Positions 1 through 6,694 of a DNA stretch of 10,519 nucleotides are shown here, one piece after another. The position numbers were made by a program, and so were the translations under genes. The notes below the pieces were generated by a model that worked only from the letters and a program-made list of their open reading frames with translations, was not told where the DNA came from and searched no databases. The stretch lies in contig JAAZDZ010000158.1 of NCBI GenBank assembly GCA_012512545.1, positions 1-10,519 on the forward strand, read 5' to 3'. The stretch's first letter is position 1; every line of letters starts with the position of its first letter. This DNA is from Alcaligenaceae bacterium (GTDB lineage Bacteria; Pseudomonadota; Gammaproteobacteria; Burkholderiales; Burkholderiaceae_B).

Positions 1-602
<602 letters not shown>

Positions 603-613
603 TTACCTTCCTG

Positions 614-1102
614 TTATTCAAGCGCAGTCGATAAGGCGAACCCTACGGCGGCGGCGCGCACGGCCTGACGGTCGCCTTCAAACACCCGGGTTTCGGCGCG
701 GGTCACCACACCCTGCCCGGCGCGGGCCGCGAACCCGAAACATACCATGCCGACAGGCTTGCCCGGTGTGGCGCCATCCGGCCCGGCAATGCCGGTTGTG
801 GAAATGGCCAGATCGCTGAGCGGCGCGCTTGCGAGAACCCCGGCCGCCATTTCCATGGCCGTTTCTTCGCTGACCGCGCCAAAGCGTTCCAGCGTGGCCG
901 CATGCACATTCAGCAGATCCTGCTTGGCGGCATTGCTGTAGGAAACAATGCCACGATCGAACCACTGACTGGAGCCGGGCGTGTCAGTCATGGCTGCCGC
1001 AAGCAGGCCACCGGTGCAGGATTCCGCGCATGAAAACATCCACCCTTTGCTGACCAGATGTTCTCCCAGCTCGCGCGCCAGCCGGGTAATTTCTTCGTTC
1101 AT
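614..1102 (-). CDS. pncC: Nicotinamide-nucleotide amidase (CinA C-terminal domain family)
   Basis: A 162-residue protein consisting only of the CinA C-terminal domain, the usual length of stand-alone PncC (YgaD type). Enzymes of this family deamidate nicotinamide mononucleotide to nicotinate mononucleotide in the pyridine nucleotide cycle and act in the cytoplasm. Family motifs are AESCTGG (26-32, with the serine region expected to be catalytic), GIVSYSNAAK (51-60), GAVSEETAMEMA (75-86) and TTGIAGPDGATPGKPVG (102-118). The N-terminal molybdopterin-binding-like domain of full-length CinA is absent, as is common in proteobacteria. The ATG overlaps the pgpA stop in an ATGA arrangement (1099-1102), so translation is probably coupled. 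GGGAG at 1110-1114 is a fitting ribosome binding site. The stop at 614-616 lies 23 bp before the next gene. The older label competence/damage-inducible protein is only historical. Confidence 0.95.
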   Translation of the reverse strand: MNEEITRLARELGEHLVSKGWMFSCAESCTGGLLAAAMTDTPGSSQWFDRGIVSYSNAAKQDLLNVHAATLERFGAVSEETAMEMAAGVLASAPLSDLAISTTGIAGPDGATPGKPVGMVCFGFAARAGQGVVTRAETRVFEGDRQAVRAAAVGFALSTALE

Positions 1103-1623
1103 GAAAAGGCTCCCAGGGCAACCAGAATGGCCATGACCAGCAAACTGTATGCTGCCGCAAAAATATCATCCAGCATGACGCCGAAACCACCGCGCACGCG
1201 AACATCGAAATAGCGCACGGGTTGCGGCTTGGCAATATCGAAAATCCTGAACAGCACAAAGGCGACTGCCTGAGCCGCCAGCGTATCGGGCGTCAGCCAC
1301 AACACCAGCCAGAAAGCCACGATTTCATCCCAGACCATGCCGCCGTGATCGGAAACGCCCAATGCCCGGCCTGTGCGTTCACATGCCACGCAACCGATGG
1401 CAAAGGTGATTAAAAGCACGGCAAGAATCACCGTATCGGGCCGCCCCTGCAGCAGCATCACCCACAGCAGCCAGGCAAACAGAGTGCCCCAGGTTCCCGG
1501 CGCGGGGCGCAGCAGGCCGCTGCCAAAGCCAAAGGCGACCATGCGCCAGAGGTTCTGAAATACCCAGCCCGGCGGCGGGTTGGCGGATGAAGAAAAATCG
1601 GGGGGGTTATTGAAATCGCGCAT
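1099..1623 (-). CDS. pgpA: Phosphatidylglycerophosphatase A
   Basis: PgpA dephosphorylates phosphatidylglycerophosphate to phosphatidylglycerol at the inner membrane. With the ATG at 1621-1623 the protein has 174 residues, close to the usual 170 or so. Family motifs are all present: GSGLLRPAPGTWGT (34-47), DHGGMVWDEIVAFW (92-105), FRIFDIAKPQP (125-135) and GGFGVMLDDIFAA (145-157). Acidic residues in the last three are those expected to bind metal. Hydrophobic stretches near 47-60, 64-83, 100-124 and 156-172 fit a small multipass membrane protein. The frame is open further upstream to 1689, but that start would run 65 bp into thiL. The ATG chosen lies one base after the thiL stop (TGA-T-ATG), which suggests translational coupling; no strong Shine-Dalgarno precedes it. 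The gene overlaps pncC by 4 bp. Confidence 0.95.
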   Translation of the reverse strand: MRDFNNPPDFSSSANPPPGWVFQNLWRMVAFGFGSGLLRPAPGTWGTLFAWLLWVMLLQGRPDTVILAVLLITFAIGCVACERTGRALGVSDHGGMVWDEIVAFWLVLWLTPDTLAAQAVAFVLFRIFDIAKPQPVRYFDVRVRGGFGVMLDDIFAAAYSLLVMAILVALGAFS

Positions 1624-1624
1624 A

Positions 1625-2584
1625 TCAGCCAAAATGATCGAAGCCGGCGTAGCCTTCTTTACCCAATGGAACGGGAGCCGCAGAAACATGGATGCCCTGG
1701 CCTGGCCTGATGCGGCCGATTATGCGGGCCTCTATGCCATGCCGCAAGGCCAGCGCCTTGATATCGGCGCGCGCAGCGGCGTCAGCGGTGAAGCAGAGTT
1801 GGTAGACATCTCCCCCATTCAGCACGGCGCGCTGCACGATGGCGGCGTCCAGCTCTTTCAGGGCAGGATGCGCAGGCACAAGGGAATAATCAAGATCGGC
1901 ACCGCAGCCGCTGGCCTTGAGGATATGGCCAAGGTCTTGCAATAAGCCATCGGAGATATCAATGGCCGCGCGAGCCAGGCCGGACAAGCCCGAACCGAAG
2001 GCCACAGGGGGCTGCGGCCGCTCAAGCCAGGGGCGCAGCGTATCAAGCAAAGCGGCATGCTCCGGGTACTGGCCTTGCAGCAGTTCGAGCGCAACATGTG
2101 CCGCACCCAGGCTGCCGGTCACCCAGATATCGTCGCCCGGCTTAGCAGCCGAACGCTTCAGCGCCGCGCCTTCAGACACTTCGCCCATGGCGGTCACACT
2201 GATGATGACGCCCGCTACGCTACGCGTGGTATCGCCCCCGACCAAAGGGCAGCCAACCTCATCGGACAGCGCCCGGAAGCCGCGCGAGAATTTTTCCAGC
2301 CAGGCTTCATCGACGCGGGGCAGCGACAGCCCCAGCACGCACCCCAGTGGCCGCGCACCCATGGCGGCAAGATCGGAAACATTGACGGCCAGAGCCTTGT
2401 GGCCCAGCGCTTCGGGGCAGGTATCGGGAAAGAAGTGGCGGCCTTCCACCAGAAGATCGGTGGTGACTGCGAGCCGGTGGCCTGGCGATACAGGCAACAG
2501 GGCGCAGTCATCGCCCACGCCCAGGATGCCGGGCGGAGCAGGCCAGTCGAAGTACCGGCCGATCAGGGTGAATTCGCCGCCCAA
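1625..2584 (-). CDS. thiL: Thiamine-monophosphate kinase
   Basis: ThiL phosphorylates thiamine monophosphate to thiamine diphosphate with ATP, the last step of cofactor synthesis. The 319-residue protein has the usual family length and opening (GGEFTLIGRYF). It shows VGDDCALL (23-30), TTDLLVEGRHF (41-51), NVSDLAAMGARP (68-79), LVGGDTTRS (114-122), DISDGLLQDLGH (209-220) and a GFDHFG C-terminus. These are the Mg/ATP-binding acidic motifs of the PurM/ThiL fold. The later motif usually written GGEDYEL reads GGDVYQL here (257-263), a small departure. The start is TTG: the only upstream in-frame stop is the nusB TGA itself, no ATG lies nearby, and GGAGG at 2592-2596 sits 7 nt before the TTG. The nusB stop is 15 bp upstream and the pgpA ATG begins one base after the thiL stop. 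Confidence 0.95.
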   Translation of the reverse strand: MGGEFTLIGRYFDWPAPPGILGVGDDCALLPVSPGHRLAVTTDLLVEGRHFFPDTCPEALGHKALAVNVSDLAAMGARPLGCVLGLSLPRVDEAWLEKFSRGFRALSDEVGCPLVGGDTTRSVAGVIISVTAMGEVSEGAALKRSAAKPGDDIWVTGSLGAAHVALELLQGQYPEHAALLDTLRPWLERPQPPVAFGSGLSGLARAAIDISDGLLQDLGHILKASGCGADLDYSLVPAHPALKELDAAIVQRAVLNGGDVYQLCFTADAAARADIKALALRHGIEARIIGRIRPGQGIHVSAAPVPLGKEGYAGFDHFG

Positions 2585-2591
2585 AGCCCGC

Positions 2592-2596
2592 CCTCC
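2592..2596 (-). promoter_or_regulatory. Ribosome binding site deciding the TTG start of thiL
   Basis: On the minus strand GGAGG lies 7 nt before the TTG at 2582-2584. An in-frame TGA (2600-2602, the nusB stop) bounds the reading frame upstream, so only six codons could hold a start. TTG is the only standard start among them, and the strong site supports it. Confidence 0.8.
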
Positions 2597-2599
2597 GCG

Positions 2600-3097
2600 T
2601 CAGCGGCGACTGGCCGCCTGAACCTCGAGGGGGCGAAGATCGACAGCCAGTTTATCCAGCACGCCATTGACGAACTTGAAGCCATCGGTGCCGCCAAAGG
2701 ATTTGGCCAGCTCAACTGCTTCGTTGATGACGACCTTGTAAGGCACTTCGATATGATTCAACAGCTCATAGCTGCCTATCAGCAGAATGCCGTGTTCAAC
2801 GGGAGACAGTTCTGCCAGCGGGCGGTCAACGTGCGGCATAAACCCTTCGCGCAGGGACGGCGCATCGCGCAATACCCCATGCAGAAGGGTTTTGTACCAT
2901 TCGGCGTCTGCATCGCTGAAATCGTCGCTATCGCGAATATGTGCGTCGATGTCGCCCGCGTCCTGCAGGCCTTCATCGCCGCGCAGCAGCCAGGCATACA
3001 CGCCCTGCAGGGCGAACTCGCGCGCGCGGCGGCGCGCGCTGCGAGCGTTGCTGCGCGAAGCGCCACCTGCGGCGCTTCGGGACTTACTCGTCGTCAA
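2600..3097 (-). CDS. nusB: Transcription antitermination factor NusB
   Basis: NusB pairs with NusE (ribosomal protein S10), binds boxA RNA and supports antitermination of rRNA operons. The protein is 165 residues from the start chosen here, somewhat longer than the E. coli protein (139). Recognisable parts are [14 protein letters not shown] (21-34), [15 protein letters not shown] (99-113) and [18 protein letters not shown] (119-136) followed by [10 protein letters not shown] (142-151). The first 20 residues are a Ser/Arg/Ala-rich low-complexity leader. The start is uncertain. I prefer TTG at 3095-3097, since GAGGAAG (3104-3110) lies 6 nt upstream; it overlaps the ribH end by 14 bp. An ATG at 3128-3130 is the alternative, giving 11 more residues read from the other frame of the ribH acidic tail. 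The thiL start follows after 15 bp. Confidence 0.93.
   Translation of the reverse strand: MTTSKSRSAAGGASRSNARSARRRAREFALQGVYAWLLRGDEGLQDAGDIDAHIRDSDDFSDADAEWYKTLLHGVLRDAPSLREGFMPHVDRPLAELSPVEHGILLIGSYELLNHIEVPYKVVINEAVELAKSFGGTDGFKFVNGVLDKLAVDLRPLEVQAASRR
3056..3079 (-). other. Hairpin just after the ribH stop, inside the nusB 5' end
   Basis: CGAAGCGCC (3056-3064) and GGCGCTTCG (3071-3079) form a perfect 9-bp inverted repeat with a 6-nt loop. In the transcript it begins 4 nt after the ribH stop codon and lies in the low-complexity leader of nusB. No U-tract follows, so it is not an intrinsic terminator. It could shape mRNA stability or ribosome passage at the ribH-nusB junction, but a function is inference. 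Confidence 0.4.
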
Positions 3098-3599
3098 GAT
3101 CGTCTTCCTCGTCGTCGTAGTCGTCGTCATCGTCAGACTCGGGTTCCAGCGCGGCGACCAGATTGGCCATTTCAATCGCCGCGCGGGCGCAGTCGCGGCC
3201 CTTTTCTTCGGCGCGCACTTCGGCTTGCTCTTCGGTTTCGGTAGTCAGCACGCCGTTGGCGACCGGAATGCCGGTTTCCAATGCAACGCGGCTGATGGCC
3301 GAAGCGCTTTCATTGCTGACGATTTCAAAATGGTAGGTGTCGCCGCGAATGACGGCGCCCAATGCAATCAGGGCGTCGAATTCGAACGTTTCGGCCATCT
3401 GCGCCAGAGCAACGCCCATTTCCAGGGCTCCCGGAACAGTCACCACCATGACATCGCGCTCGTCCACGCCAAGCTCGGCCAGTTCGGCCAGGCAGGCAGC
3501 GAGTTCGGTCTGGCCGATTTCCTCGTTAAAGCGGGCGCGCACGATACCGATGTGCAAGCCTTCGCCGTCCAAGTCGGGCAAGAGAGTGTAGGGATTCAT
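3084..3599 (-). CDS. ribH: 6,7-dimethyl-8-ribityllumazine synthase with an acidic C-terminal tail
   Basis: RibH condenses 5-amino-6-ribitylaminouracil with 3,4-dihydroxy-2-butanone 4-phosphate to give lumazine, the riboflavin precursor. Of 171 residues, the first 151 match the family: RFN (23-25, aromatic stacking site), VPGALE (55-60), [12 protein letters not shown] (81-92, His90 at the expected catalytic position) and GVLTTE (116-121). The family normally ends near EMANL (143-147). Here 20 more residues follow (152-171), 16 of them Asp or Glu. This tail is encoded by a run of GAC, GAT and GAA/GAG codons and overlaps the nusB start region. Whether the tail affects oligomer assembly or partner binding is not known from sequence. 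The ATG (3597-3599) has AGGAAG at 3606-3611 with 6-nt spacing. ribBX, which makes the butanone phosphate co-substrate, lies 14 bp upstream. Confidence 0.96.
   Translation of the reverse strand: MNPYTLLPDLDGEGLHIGIVRARFNEEIGQTELAACLAELAELGVDERDVMVVTVPGALEMGVALAQMAETFEFDALIALGAVIRGDTYHFEIVSNESASAISRVALETGIPVANGVLTTETEEQAEVRAEEKGRDCARAAIEMANLVAALEPESDDDDDYDDEEDDLDDE
3087..3146 (-). repeat. Asp/Glu codon run encoding the RibH acidic tail
   Basis: About 60 bp made almost only of GAC, GAT, GAA and GAG codons, broken by Pro, Ser, Tyr and Leu codons. On the plus strand it reads as a TCG/TCT/TCA triplet pattern. The codons vary, so it is an imperfect trinucleotide repeat rather than a clean microsatellite. 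In-frame slippage could change tail length between strains. The same bases supply the purine-rich ribosome binding site for the nusB TTG start. Confidence 0.6.
3104..3110 (-). promoter_or_regulatory. Ribosome binding site supporting the TTG start of nusB
   Basis: GAGGAAG on the minus strand, 6 nt before TTG at 3095-3097. It favours this start over the ATG at 3128-3130, which has only a weak upstream site. The caveat is that the purine-rich bases are also forced by the acidic codons of ribH. Confidence 0.5.
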
Positions 3600-3613
3600 A
3601 ACCGGCTTCCTGT

Positions 3614-4783
3614 TCAGGAGTTTTGAGAAGGTTCGCTAATGTAACCCGTAATGGTAAGCGCAAAGCCCGTCATGCTGGGCATCTTGCGCGGACGCGCCAA
3701 CAGACGCGCCTTACCGACTCCCAGATCGCGCATGATCTGGGCACCAATACCATAAGTTTTAAGGCCATAACGGCTTTCGCGATCGGGAATGGGTTCTGCG
3801 GCTTCGGCAGGAGCCTTCCAGGATTCAAAGTGAGCGAAGACGTTTTCGGCAGACCCCTGGCTATTGAGCAGGATGAGAACGCCTGAAGGCGCTGCGGAAA
3901 TCGTGCGCAAGGCATCGCCCACCCCCCAGCTATGGTGGCCTTCGCCCTCGAACAGGACATCCAGCACTGTTGTGGGCTCGTGCACACGCACCAGCGTTTC
4001 GACATCTCGTTCGATATTGCCATGCACCAGCGCCAGATGAGCCGCGCCCGAGGAAAGGTCGCGATACGCTACGGCTTCGAAGCTGCCCCATGGGGTGGCC
4101 ACGCGACGGGTGGCCAGGCGCTCGACCATGGATTCGTGTTCGCTGCGGTACTGGATGAGATCGGCGATTGTGCCGACCTTGAGGTTATGTTCCCGCGCAA
4201 ACTCGACGAGGTCAGGCAGACGCGCCATGGTGCCGTCGGGCTTGAGGATTTCGCAGATGACGGCAGCGGGCGTAAGGCCAGCCATGCCGGTGAGATCGCA
4301 ACCCGCCTCGGTATGCCCGGCGCGCACCAGCACGCCCCCTTTTGCGGCTTGCACCGGGAAGATATGACCCGGCTGCACGAGATCGGACGGCTTGGCGTCG
4401 CGAGCGACTGCCGCGCGGATGGTGCGGGCGCGATCCGCAGCGGAAATGCCGGTTTCCACGCCTTCAGCCGCTTCGATGGACATGGTGAAATTGGTGCCAT
4501 AGCGCGTGCCGTTACGGCTGGCCATCAGCGGCAGATCAAGCTGGCGGCAGCGCTCTTCGGTCAGGGTCAGACAAACCAGGCCGCGCGCATGCGTGACCAT
4601 GAAGTTGATATCGTCAGGCGTAACGAATTCGGCTGCCAGAACGAGATCGCCTTCGTTTTCGCGGTCTTCCTCATCCACCAGAATGACCATACGCCCGGCG
4701 CGCAGCTCGGCCACGATTTCAGTGACAGGGGAAATGCCGGTACCCACGGAGGGGCCGGTATCCAGTTCAGATAAATTGTTCAT
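3614..4783 (-). CDS. ribBX: 3,4-dihydroxy-2-butanone 4-phosphate synthase fused to a degenerate GTP cyclohydrolase II-like domain (RibBX type)
   Basis: The N-terminal RibB domain (about 17-217) converts ribulose 5-phosphate to 3,4-dihydroxy-2-butanone 4-phosphate and formate for riboflavin synthesis. It is intact: [11 protein letters not shown] (37-47, Mg-binding acidic residues), [14 protein letters not shown] (92-105) and HTEAGCDLT (157-165). The C-terminal domain (about 225-380) has the outline of Rib[38 protein letters not shown]. The zinc-binding cysteine cluster after VRVH is absent; the whole domain contains no cysteine, and the RQEGRG-type loop reads LNSQGSA. GTP cyclohydrolase II activity is therefore unlikely, and a true ribA should lie elsewhere. 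Such fusions are described in proteobacteria as RibBX. The total of 389 residues is normal for a RibBA/RibBX. A possible site, AAGAAGG, sits about 9 nt before the ATG. It is the first gene of the minus-strand operon; no FMN riboswitch consensus is seen in its leader. Confidence 0.95.
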   Translation of the reverse strand: MNNLSELDTGPSVGTGISPVTEIVAELRAGRMVILVDEEDRENEGDLVLAAEFVTPDDINFMVTHARGLVCLTLTEERCRQLDLPLMASRNGTRYGTNFTMSIEAAEGVETGISAADRARTIRAAVARDAKPSDLVQPGHIFPVQAAKGGVLVRAGHTEAGCDLTGMAGLTPAAVICEILKPDGTMARLPDLVEFAREHNLKVGTIADLIQYRSEHESMVERLATRRVATPWGSFEAVAYRDLSSGAAHLALVHGNIERDVETLVRVHEPTTVLDVLFEGEGHHSWGVGDALRTISAAPSGVLILLNSQGSAENVFAHFESWKAPAEAAEPIPDRESRYGLKTYGIGAQIMRDLGVGKARLLARPRKMPSMTGFALTITGYISEPSQNS

Positions 4784-4941
4784 GCCAATAGCCTTCTTGA
4801 AAGTTGGCCCATTTTACCCCTTCCCCCAGGAATCCCCGCGCAACGTGAACCGCACTGACACCAAACGTCGCTGTAACCGTAAAAGAACAGTATGAAACTA
4901 TACTGGCTGCTGTTTATGACGCCTTGAATACGACATCCGAC
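4784..4941. promoter_or_regulatory. Divergent intergenic region between ribBX and the CYTH-CHAD gene
   Basis: This spacer must hold the promoters for both flanking transcripts. Two -10-like hexamers overlap: TATACT on the plus strand (4899-4904) and TATAGT on the minus strand (4897-4902). Both lie within a 6-bp inverted repeat, CAGTAT (4888-4893) and ATACTG (4900-4905). No good -35 box is found at 16-18 bp from either, so a regulator may be needed, or the match is chance. Start from TATAGT would give ribBX a leader of roughly 105 nt. I looked for the FMN riboswitch core in that leader and did not find it. Confidence 0.4.
4888..4905. repeat. Short inverted repeat overlapping candidate -10 boxes
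   Basis: CAGTAT, a 6-nt spacer, then ATACTG. The repeat is perfect but short. It overlaps both candidate -10 hexamers of the divergent region, so it could be an operator affecting both transcripts. No known regulator motif is recognised. Confidence 0.35.
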
Positions 4942-6552
4942 ATGCTGGAACGCGAAATCAAATTTCATGTACCGCCGCGACGCCGCGCCGGCCTCAAAGC
5001 CCGGCTGCGCAAGCTGAACGCCGACTCCATAGATCTGCACGCCCGTTATTACGACACCGCCACACAACGACTGGCCCAGGCAGGCATTGCCTTGCGCCTG
5101 CGGCGCGAAGGCGACAACTGGATTCAGACCATCAAGCTGCCCGGCCCCGATGAGCTTTCCCGCATTGAATGGAACCACCCGCGCCCCGAGGCCGTTCTCG
5201 ACCTGAGCGTGTACGACGGCACCCATATTGAAGGCTTGATGGCCGAGCTGGGTAATCGTCTGATCTGCCGGTACATCACACATGTCACGCGGCTGAAAAA
5301 AGAAGTCCCTACGGCCTCGGGCATAGCGGAACTGGCCTACGACGAAGGCGCCATTCTGGCGGGCGGCCTGGCCCTGCCCATTCACGAACTGGAACTTGAA
5401 GGGGTTTCGGGGGAAGCCGCCGATCTTTTCAAACTATCTCGCGAATGGCTGCACGACCATGAACTGATTCTCGAACTGCGCAGCAAGGCCGCGCGCGGCG
5501 ACGCCCTGGCATCGCTTGAGGTCGGCAGCCTTGGCGATACGCAGGCCACGGCCCTGAAACTGGCTTCCCAAGGCGGCAAACCCGCCAGATTGCCTGCTTT
5601 GGCCGCCGAGCATGTGCTGCGGCTTGCCGCGCCCGCACGGGCCGGGCAGCTCACGCTGGCGCCGGATGCCAGCCTGGGCGCGGCTTATCTGGAATGCGCC
5701 AACGACTGCGCCAGCCAGATCATCCGCAACAGCAGCTTTCTGGCTGGCGTGGATGGCATGAAAACCAGCCACGAACAGCGCATCGAATACGTGCATCAGA
5801 TACGCGTCGGCATACGGCGCCTGCGTACCTGCTGGCAACTGTTCGGCAAGGCCGCTGAATGCCCGGATGATCTGCTGGAAAACCTCAAACACCATTTTCA
5901 GATATTCGGCCAGGCGCGCGACCTCGACGTGATCCAGACCGAACTGCTGCCGCGCTTGATCCACGCTGGCATGCCGCCCAACACCGCACCGGATACTCTG
6001 GAAATTTCCGACACCTCTTCCGCGCGCGCCGGGCTGACCGCCGCCCCTGAGTACCAGCAGGTCTTGCTGGATCTCCTGGAGCATCTGGTGCTATACGGCG
6101 ACAAGCTGCCCAACGACCGCGCTTTGAACAAGCGCGCAGCGCCGCAGCTGTGCAAGCGCCTGAACATCTGGCTGAGCGATATCAAGAGTAAAGCCTCTGC
6201 GTTTCTGGAGGCTGACTGGGACGAACGCCACATGATGCGCAAGCGAGTCAAGCGGCTGCGCTATGGCATGGAGTTTTCCCAAGGGGCGCTGGACCCGGCC
6301 CGGCTTACCCCCCTGCGCAACGCCCTGATGTCGGCACAGAAAGCGCTGGGGCAGCTGAACGATTTATACGTTGCTGCCGAATATTACCGGGGGGCGGGCG
6401 CCAGGCATACCTCAGCCATGTTCGCCCTGGGCTGGCTGGCTGCCACCCAGGGCCACGAAGCCCAGGCTTCGCAGATGGCGCTGCAGCGTTTGTCGAAATC
6501 GGGCCGCTTCAGCCCCGCTGCAGTCAAAACACGCAAGCAGAAGCGCGGTTAA
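4942..6552 (+). CDS. CYTH and CHAD domain-containing protein (inorganic triphosphatase-like)
   Basis: A 536-residue fusion. The N-terminal CYTH domain (about 1-205) opens with EREIK (3-7), the ExExK signature, followed by YYDT (36-39), ALRLRREGDNWIQTIKLPG (50-68) and ELELEG (149-154), the charged strands that line the triphosphate tunnel. CYTH enzymes hydrolyse inorganic triphosphate or similar substrates. The C-terminal CHAD domain (about 245-505) is alpha-helical and basic, with VHQIRVGIRRLR (284-295), RDLDV (326-330), RKRVKRLRYGMEF (433-445) and LGQLNDL (469-475). CHAD domains are known to bind polyphosphate. The architecture matches the E. coli YgiF type, so a role in polyphosphate metabolism is likely but unproven here. 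The frame also allows TTG at 4924; I chose the ATG at 4942 because the family opening follows directly. Neither start has a clear Shine-Dalgarno. It is divergent from ribBX and converges on ftsY. Confidence 0.92.
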   Translation: MLEREIKFHVPPRRRAGLKARLRKLNADSIDLHARYYDTATQRLAQAGIALRLRREGDNWIQTIKLPGPDELSRIEWNHPRPEAVLDLSVYDGTHIEGLMAELGNRLICRYITHVTRLKKEVPTASGIAELAYDEGAILAGGLALPIHELELEGVSGEAADLFKLSREWLHDHELILELRSKAARGDALASLEVGSLGDTQATALKLASQGGKPARLPALAAEHVLRLAAPARAGQLTLAPDASLGAAYLECANDCASQIIRNSSFLAGVDGMKTSHEQRIEYVHQIRVGIRRLRTCWQLFGKAAECPDDLLENLKHHFQIFGQARDLDVIQTELLPRLIHAGMPPNTAPDTLEISDTSSARAGLTAAPEYQQVLLDLLEHLVLYGDKLPNDRALNKRAAPQLCKRLNIWLSDIKSKASAFLEADWDERHMMRKRVKRLRYGMEFSQGALDPARLTPLRNALMSAQKALGQLNDLYVAAEYYRGAGARHTSAMFALGWLAATQGHEAQASQMALQRLSKSGRFSPAAVKTRKQKRG

Positions 6553-6575
6553 CTGGCCTTTGCCGGGCGGCTTGA

Positions 6576-6603
6576 AGAACTCCGGCCCCCGGCCGGAGCT
6601 TCT
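6576..6603. terminator. Strong GC hairpin between convergent CYTH-CHAD and ftsY genes
   Basis: CTCCGGCC (6580-6587) and GGCCGGAG (6591-6598) form a perfect 8-bp stem with a CCC loop. Four more pairs (6576-6579 with 6600-6603) extend it past a single bulged C. It starts 24 bp after the CYTH-CHAD stop. On the minus strand the stem is followed by TTCTTC, so it could end the ftsY transcript; on the plus strand only a pyrimidine mix follows. No clean U-tract exists, so intrinsic termination is plausible, not certain. Confidence 0.4.
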
Positions 6604-6694
6604 CCGCCACGACACAGGGGCGCCTTCGGCGCCGTGTTGATATTGCCTCGCTTGACCTCGCCCTGAAGGACGAGGCTTGCGCTTTGGCGCGTGG
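6604..6694. other. Rest of the convergent spacer, with further hairpins
   Basis: GGCGCC (6619-6624), TTC, GGCGCC (6628-6633) can fold into a small stem. CCTCG (6656-6660) and CGAGG (6671-6675) form another with a partly paired interior. Neither is followed by a U-tract in either direction. Several stems between convergent genes fit a terminator zone. I see no coding potential here. Confidence 0.35.

Noticed and set aside
1624..1689. Longer pgpA start at 1689
   Set aside because: It would overlap thiL by 65 bp, while the ATG at 1621-1623 gives the normal family length and sits next to the thiL stop.
3001..3014. 14-bp palindrome CGCCCTGCAGGGCG in nusB
   Set aside because: It falls on the conserved ALQG codons of NusB and is explained by coding constraint.
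3019..3040. Alternating CG run that might be Z-DNA prone
   Set aside because: It encodes the conserved Arg-rich ARRRARE segment of NusB; GC-rich Arg and Ala codons suffice as an explanation.
2057..3244. 395-codon open frame on the plus strand opposite thiL, nusB and ribH
   Set aside because: It mirrors three well-supported genes, shows no recognisable domain, and long antisense frames are expected in GC-rich DNA.
4784..4923. FMN riboswitch before ribBX
   Set aside because: The conserved RFN core sequences are not found on the minus strand of this spacer.
4780..5385. 201-codon minus-strand frame overlapping the CYTH start and the divergent promoter region
   Set aside because: It would run into the ribBX start and has no domain pattern; treated as chance.
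5434..6084. 216-codon minus-strand frame inside the CYTH-CHAD gene
   Set aside because: No family resemblance and no ribosome binding site; the plus frame has clear CYTH and CHAD signatures.
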